Origin: Chloroflexota bacterium
Lineage (GTDB): Bacteria; Chloroflexota; Dehalococcoidia; DSTF01; JACRBR01
Direction of reading: 5' to 3'
DNA length: 31,712 nt
Assembly: GCA_016213125.1 (NCBI GenBank)
Contig: JACRBR010000010.1
Location: forward strand, 1-31,712
Shown: positions 30,838-31,712 of the stretch, in pieces
Numbering within the stretch: position 1 is the first letter of the stretch
Layout of the letters: each line of letters starts with the position of its first letter
Translations under genes and position numbers: made by a program
The notes under the pieces: generated by a model
Seen by the model: the letters and a program-made list of their open reading frames with translations, nothing else
What the model was told of the DNA's origin: nothing
Databases searched by the model: none

Positions 30838-31712
30838 ATGACCCGGACCACCAATGCCGGCATCCTGAACGTCACCGGATACGCCGGCGCCGAACTCGCC
30901 CGCCTGCTCTACGGCCACCCGCACGTGAACATCGTGGGCGTGACAGGCCGCTCCGCCGCGGGCAAGCGCCTTCCCGAGATCTTCCCGCACCTGTTCGCCC
31001 TCGATCTCCCTATCGCCGAATCTCTACCCGAGGGCTGCGACCTCGTCTTCAGCGCCCTGCCGCACGCCGCCGCCGCGGAGCAGCTTCTTCCTTATATAGA
31101 AGCGGGAATCCCCATCATCGACGTCAGCGCCGATTTCCGGCTCAAGGACGCCGCCGCGTACCAGGCCGCCTACAAGACCACGCATCCCGCCCCCCACCTG
31201 CTCCGGCAGGCCGTCTTCGGGATGCCGGAACTCCACAGGAACGACGTGCGCGACACCCGCCTGTGCGCCGTCCCGGGGTGCCACGCCTCCGGCGTCATCC
31301 TGGCCCTCGCCCCTCTGTTTGCCACGGGGATGATCGAGCCCGCCGTTGTCGCCGATACCAAGACCGGGCTCTCCGGCGCCGGCCGCGCCCTCGGCCTCAA
31401 CGTACACTTCTCCGAGGCCGACGAGAACGTCGCCCCCTACGCTCTGGACGGCCACCGCCACGTCCCCGAGATGACCCAGGAGTTGGGCTTCGTCGCGCAC
31501 GGCGAGTACGCGTCGCCCGCGCCCGCCGTCACCTTCGTCCCGCACTACATCCCTATGACCCGCGGGATCCTCTCGACCTGCTACGCCGACCTCCGCCCCG
31601 ACATGCCCCTCGACCGCGCGGGCCTCATGGAGCTGTACCGCGAGTTCTACAAGGGCGCGCCGTGCGTGCACGTCTCTGACACGCCACCATCGACGAATGC
31701 CGGCGCCGGCAC
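30838..31712 (+). CDS. argC: N-acetyl-gamma-glutamyl-phosphate reductase (3' end beyond window)
   Basis: This NADPH-dependent enzyme converts N-acetyl-glutamyl phosphate to the semialdehyde in arginine synthesis. The first 291 residues are visible and the end is cut. GILNVTGYAGAELARLLYGHPHV is the nucleotide-binding opening. Cys148 lies in VPGCHASGVILALAPL, where most ArgC proteins have GCYPT, so it is the catalytic cysteine with a variant context. HFSEADENVAPYALDGHRHVPEM and VPHYIPMTRGILSTCYADL follow as expected. It is divergent from rplJ and starts without a Shine-Dalgarno behind TATACT. A LysY-type (LysW-dependent) role is possible but not favoured. No other arg gene is in view. Confidence 0.93.
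   Translation, partial: MTRTTNAGILNVTGYAGAELARLLYGHPHVNIVGVTGRSAAGKRLPEIFPHLFALDLPIAESLPEGCDLVFSALPHAAAAEQLLPYIEAGIPIIDVSADFRLKDAAAYQAAYKTTHPAPHLLRQAVFGMPELHRNDVRDTRLCAVPGCHASGVILALAPLFATGMIEPAVVADTKTGLSGAGRALGLNVHFSEADENVAPYALDGHRHVPEMTQELGFVAHGEYASPAPAVTFVPHYIPMTRGILSTCYADLRPDMPLDRAGLMELYREFYKGAPCVHVSDTPPSTNAGAG

Overview
The window is GC-rich, gene-dense bacterial chromosome with no tRNA, rRNA, insertion sequence, phage gene or CRISPR array that I can see. The gene content fits a free-living Gram-positive-like or monoderm bacterium, and Chloroflexota (Dehalococcoidia-like) is my best guess. The reasons are a fused homocysteine methyltransferase/MTHFR, a Ddn-type F420 enzyme, a TIGR03960-type B12-binding radical SAM protein, zinc-ribbon RDD proteins and many lipoproteins. 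That taxonomic call is inference, not a measurement.

Layout. 1-569: 5' part of larB (nickel-pincer cofactor), minus strand. 679-5533: a plus-strand run of a PAP2 phosphatase, the bifunctional methionine/folate enzyme, an overlapping methyltransferase, an SDR and an F420-type oxidoreductase. 5564-11384: a minus-strand run of phosphohexomutase, a small membrane protein, a large radical SAM enzyme, a frame-broken aspartic protease with a DUF5678-like gene, and an NAD-dependent epimerase. 11485-13124: tandem duplicated lipoproteins and a small conserved protein (plus). 13147-18751: PhyH dioxygenase, double zinc-ribbon protein, secreted esterase, RimI and a lytic transglycosylase (minus). 18848-21175: unknown protein, alanine racemase and DinB protein (plus). 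21302-30606: a long minus-strand stretch with a membrane protein, agmatinase, two zinc-ribbon/RDD/SHOCT paralogues, a peptide ABC importer (binding protein and two permeases, no ATPase), small envelope proteins, a LysM membrane protein, and rplJ-rplL with an attenuator-bearing leader. 30838-end: argC, divergent and cut by the window edge.

Functional themes. Cell-envelope work recurs (lytic transglycosylase, alanine racemase, LysM protein, PAP2 phosphatase, lipoproteins), alongside amino-acid and polyamine metabolism (methionine, arginine, agmatine) and peptide uptake. Most genes are single or in short operons.

Two non-gene signals stand out. First, at about ten genes a -10-like hexamer (for example TATACT) sits only 6-9 nt before the start codon with no Shine-Dalgarno, which suggests leaderless mRNAs. 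Other genes, mainly operon-internal ones, keep clear GGAGG sites. Second, many gene ends and intergenic gaps hold degenerate tandem repeats with a 7-nt (or 14/15-nt) period. Their unit sequence differs from gap to gap, and they often overlap the stop codon and supply extra stops. This 3'-end repeat class is the most unusual feature of the window.
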